Shown here piece after piece: positions 61,172 through 64,000 of a DNA stretch of 64,000 bases. The position numbers and the translations under genes were made by a program. The stretch is from Stomorhina lunata (taxonomy: Eukaryota > Arthropoda > Insecta > Diptera > Rhiniidae). Numbering within the stretch: position 1 is the stretch's first letter; each line of letters starts with the position of its first letter. The notes below the pieces were generated by a model that was given only the letters and a program-made list of their open reading frames with translations, made no database searches and was not told where the DNA came from. The stretch spans positions 158,060,691 through 158,124,690 of the forward strand of contig OW121740.1 of assembly GCA_933228675.1 (NCBI GenBank), read 5' to 3'.

Positions 61172-61417
61172 GTCGTTTATCCTAACATTTGTAAGTTTGA
61201 ATATTTATTTGCGTGTGGTTCTGAGATTCTACACGCAAAATGCAATTAAAATGTCAGAAAATCGTAAAGAAAAAAAAAAATGAACAACTGTTTTTTATAT
61301 GCCGAAATTTAAGAGAAAAATTTGAATGGGTTAGTGTTGGTAATAGGCGATCGGCAGGTGAAGTATTTTGAGTCTGATATCTTTCTTGTTGGCAATGGTT
61401 ATGAAATCAAATTGTTT

Positions 61418-61433
61418 GGGGGGGGGGGGGGGG
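61418..61433. repeat. G16 homopolymer
   Basis: Sixteen consecutive G in an otherwise A/T-dominated region. Length may be affected by sequencing error. Confidence 0.85.
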
Positions 61434-62212
61434 TATAATTCTCTATTTTATAGAATTTTCAAAAGAAATATATGAAATATCGTTTATCCTTCTTGTCCTA
61501 ATATAGTTTTGTTCAGCTTAATTTAGATATTGCATATTTGTTGATATCGTAGATCCGGATAGAGGGATCATATGTCTTTCCTTATCATTTTTAATTCCAA
61601 CTAACCTTCTAATCTCTTATGCCTTAGGATTTAATTAAGTCTTAAACTTTCAGCATTAGGAATTTCTGGAAATTCGGTCGATATCAAAGATCTATTAAGA
61701 TACTCGAAACTCCAAAAAGATTTTTCATTACAAAAAGATGATGTCATGCATCCTGATCGAAGGACCATATATGTACATAAATTTTCTACAACAGATCCAC
61801 TTTTTGTGCTTCAATAGTCCCACAGTCACGAGATTACTTTATATTTTTCCATAATGTAGATTTATATGTAAATCCAGTTCGACGGATCATACAAATTTTC
61901 GGTAACTAAAGGATTTCTTTAGTTTTCTTAAAGGGTTATTCTAAAGGGAACTTTGCAGGAAAAAATCAATTTTAGCTTAAAGAATTTACGTCATATTTGG
62001 TGATATCAAAGATCCCTTTTAGATCCAGCTCGAAGGACCAAACATTTTTGATGTATGAACGATTTAATTGGCTCTTTGAATGTCTTATCCATTCCATTGG
62101 AGAACGTATGTCGCCATCGTTACTCTAAAGAGCTCTCATGATATATTATTTAAAATGATTTCACTGAAACTTCAGAATTTTTAGCTTAAAGGGATTATAT
62201 TAAATTAATGTA

Positions 62213-62335
62213 GGGATTATATAACTTAAGCGGCTGACGATTGAGTGAAACTTACATGTTTTTGTTATTGTAGCAAAAATAAAATACATGCAAATTTCAC
62301 TCAATCGTTAGCCGCTTAAGTTATATATAAATCCC
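62213..62335. mobile_element. Short palindromic (MITE-like) insertion
   Basis: An almost perfect inverted repeat: GGGATTATATAACTTAAGCG on the left and its near inverse CGCTTAAGTTATATATAAATCCC-type on the right, continuing inward through GGCT(G/A)ACGATTGAGTGAAA, with a loop of about 25 bases around 62264. It interrupts the ~120-bp repeat. No clear target duplication is visible. As RNA it would fold into a roughly 48-bp hairpin. Confidence 0.75.
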
Positions 62336-63398
62336 ACATAAGTTATATCGTTCGAAAATAGACAATGTTGGCCTTTCGAACTGGATCTACATAAGGTCCA
62401 GTTCGAAAGACAAACATTTTAGATTTTTAAACGATTTCGTTGGCTCAAGTTTGGATTGAGTGTAGAATCAATTTGGTTATGTTAAAGTTCTCTATATATG
62501 TATATGGCTCTTCTATTAAATACTATAACGTATATAAGAAGATCCAGTTCGAAAGTTCAGTTCGATTTTTAAGTGATTTCAATTGCTCTTCTATTGGATA
62601 CTGCAAAAGATGGGAAAAGTGTAGAATCTATTTGGTTATGTCGAAGGTCAATATGTAGATCAAGCTTGAAAGACCAATATTTTCGATTTTTGAGTGATTT
62701 TATTAGCTTTTCTTTTGGATACTATAAAATATTGGACGAGTGTAAAGTCAATTTGTTTATGTCGAATTCATTAGATCTTCTGGATACTATAGTAGATTGG
62801 ACGAATGTAGAATATATTTGGTTATGTTGAAGATCACTATCTAGATCTCGTTCGAAAGACCAACATTTTTTTAATTTTTAATCGATTTCATTACCTCTTC
62901 TACTCGATTTCTGAATCTCTTCTAATAAGGATTTGATAAGTGTATGATCTATTTGGTTATGTAGAAGGTTCTATGTAGATCCAGCTCGAAAGACCAACAT
63001 TTTTTGATCTTTGAGTGATTTCATTAGCGCTTCTATTGGATACTTTAAAAACAGTGTAGAATATATTTGGTTATGTCGAAGGTCCCTATGAAGATCCAGT
63101 TCGAAAGACTATAATAGATTCGACGAGTATATAATCTATTAGGTTATGCTGAAGATATCTATGTATGTATATTCAGTTCGAAAGACCAACATTTCGATTT
63201 TTGAACGGTCTAAATTTGCTCTTCTAGTGTAGATTCTATGTATAATAGACAGTATATATATCCAGCCCGAAAGACCAAAATTTTCGATTTTTGAGCGATT
63301 TCATAAGCTTTTCTAATAGATAATATAATAGATTCGAGGAGTGTATATTCTATTTGGTTATGTCGAAGGTCCCTAAGTAAAACACTTTAGATTTTTGA

Positions 63399-63721
63399 GG
63401 GGCCAAATTACGGCATTCGATATCGATCGAAATCTTAAATATTTTCAAAACATTTGTACAATATACTTTAAGGATAATCAAAATTATTTAAAAGATGCAC
63501 AGTTTACTATATTTTTCTCAAGTTATTTGCCAAAAGATGAACAATAGTAAAAGAGTTTTTAATGAACTAAATATATGTTTTTAAAAACGAATCAAAATGG
63601 ATACAAAATTGCAATAAACTTTTTGCATCGAAGTAACTTTCAACGTCCCTAAAGTATACTTCACAATATTCGCTTAAAAGTCTGAGTTTTCAATCGATAT
63701 CGAATGCGGTAATTTGGCCCC
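63399..63721. mobile_element. MITE with GGGGCC ends (323 bp)
   Basis: The left end is GGGGCCAAATTACGGCATTC followed by GATATCGAT; the right end is the inverse (ATCGATATCGAATGCGGTAA then TTTGGCCCC) with one mismatch in about 29 bases. Weaker inverted similarity runs some 50 bp further in. No coding capacity. It splits one copy of the ~120-bp repeat. No unambiguous target duplication, so superfamily is not assigned. Confidence 0.85.
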
Positions 63722-64000
63722 AGCTCGAAAGACCAAAATTCTTTGATTTTTAAGTGACTTCATTAGTTCTTCTTTTAAATGCTTTAATATACTGGAGTAT
63801 AGTGGAACCTAGTTGGTTAAGTCGAAGGTACCAATGTAGATCCAGTTCGAAAGACCAACATTTAGATTCAGCTCGAAAGACCAAAGTTTTTGTAATTTTT
63901 GAGTGATTTCTTTAGCTCTTTTATTGGATACTGCGAGTATAAAAGATTGGATGAGTGTAAGGTGCTATAATAGATTGGACTAGTGAAGTTTCTATTTGGT

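Larger units (their letters stand above)
59701..61540. other. Unique intronic stretch with simple repeats
   Basis: Contains a GAT/GAC/GGC-rich tract at about 60390-60460, an (ATTC)n run at 61142-61171 and a G16 homopolymer at 61418-61433. A 100-codon ORF at 60629-60931 is not convincingly coding: it has no recognised domain. Confidence 0.5.
61541..64000. repeat. Diverged ~120-bp tandem repeat (CGAAAGACCAACATTTT type)
   Basis: A set of phrases recurs in fixed order: GATCCAGTTCGAAAGACCAA, CATTTTCGATTTTTGAGTGA, TTTCATTAGCTCTTCTATTG, GATACTATAATAGATTGGAC, GAGTGTAGAATCTATTTGGT and TATGTCGAAGGTCCCTATG. Copies of CGAAAGAC lie at about 62404, 62667, 62852, 62986, 63101, 63178 and 63269, so spacing varies (about 75-185 bp) through indels. 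Copies before 62350 are more diverged (CTCGAAGGACC). The array runs off the right edge. Small ORFs inside (62440-62830) are repeat by-products. Confidence 0.88.

Noticed and set aside
62440..62830. Overlapping ORFs of 72-85 codons with repeated 'WLC' and 'FLSDF' peptides
   Set aside because: The peptide repetition reflects the ~120-bp DNA repeat; frames change between copies.
47127..64000. Search for timeout exon 3 and for the gene 2mit, which sits in a timeout intron in Drosophila
   Set aside because: No continuing Timeless-domain sequence or leucine-rich-repeat coding sequence was recognised by eye in any frame. Small exons could be missed.

Overview
The window looks like a piece of a higher-dipteran (fly) nuclear genome, most likely a calyptrate such as a blowfly or house-fly relative; that placement is an inference. 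It rests on very high A+T, intron-bearing DNA, several full copies of a DINE-1/mini-me-like repeat carrying a (GTCY)n tract, Tc1-like and RTE-like elements, and one recognisable gene, timeout (the second Timeless paralogue). I found no rRNA, tRNA, CRISPR array or prokaryotic-style operon.

Positions 1-44.5k hold no gene I can defend. They are a patchwork of long A/T satellite arrays separated by 0.8-2 kb of plain unique DNA. Arrays at 1-2.3k, 3.3-6.2k, 7.4-10.2k and 12.0-14.1k are built from a 14-bp palindromic monomer around TTTCTATAGAAA. Arrays at 15.8-17.5k, 31.1-33.0k, 35.0-36.4k, 37.2-38.0k and 41.0-42.0k have a 31-bp period with differing sequence. Arrays at 38.0-39.4k and 42.3-43.6k have a 29-bp period and lie in opposite orientations. 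Between 17.5k and 30.3k lies a transposon graveyard: mini-me copies, an inverted-repeat element with CACAGTG ends, a tandem duplication of its right arm, two broken RTE-like LINE tails, and a decayed Tc1 element that has received a head-to-tail pair of mini-me copies.

The only confident protein-coding sequence is timeout: coding exon 1 at 44538-44639 and exon 2 at 46803-47126, both plus strand and joined in phase 0. Together they encode 142 residues at the start of the Timeless N-terminal domain. Intron 1 (44640-46802) carries one complete and one 5'-truncated mini-me copy around a 31-bp satellite block. A consensus-like E2F site lies about 260 bp upstream of the start codon, which would suit a replication-fork protein.

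From 47127 to the end the window appears to lie in intron 2, because no further exon was recognised. It holds degenerate and then well-formed 29-bp arrays centred on GATATC (about 48.5-50.8k, 52.1-54.5k, 56.4-59.7k) and a different, diverged repeat of roughly 120 bp (61.5-64.0k) containing two foldback (MITE-like) insertions.

The main novelty candidate is the satellite family as a whole: sequence-different arrays over 60 kb share a few fixed periods (14/28, 29, 31 bp), a palindromic core, block-wise strand switching and multi-hundred-bp higher-order repeats, inside and upstream of one gene.
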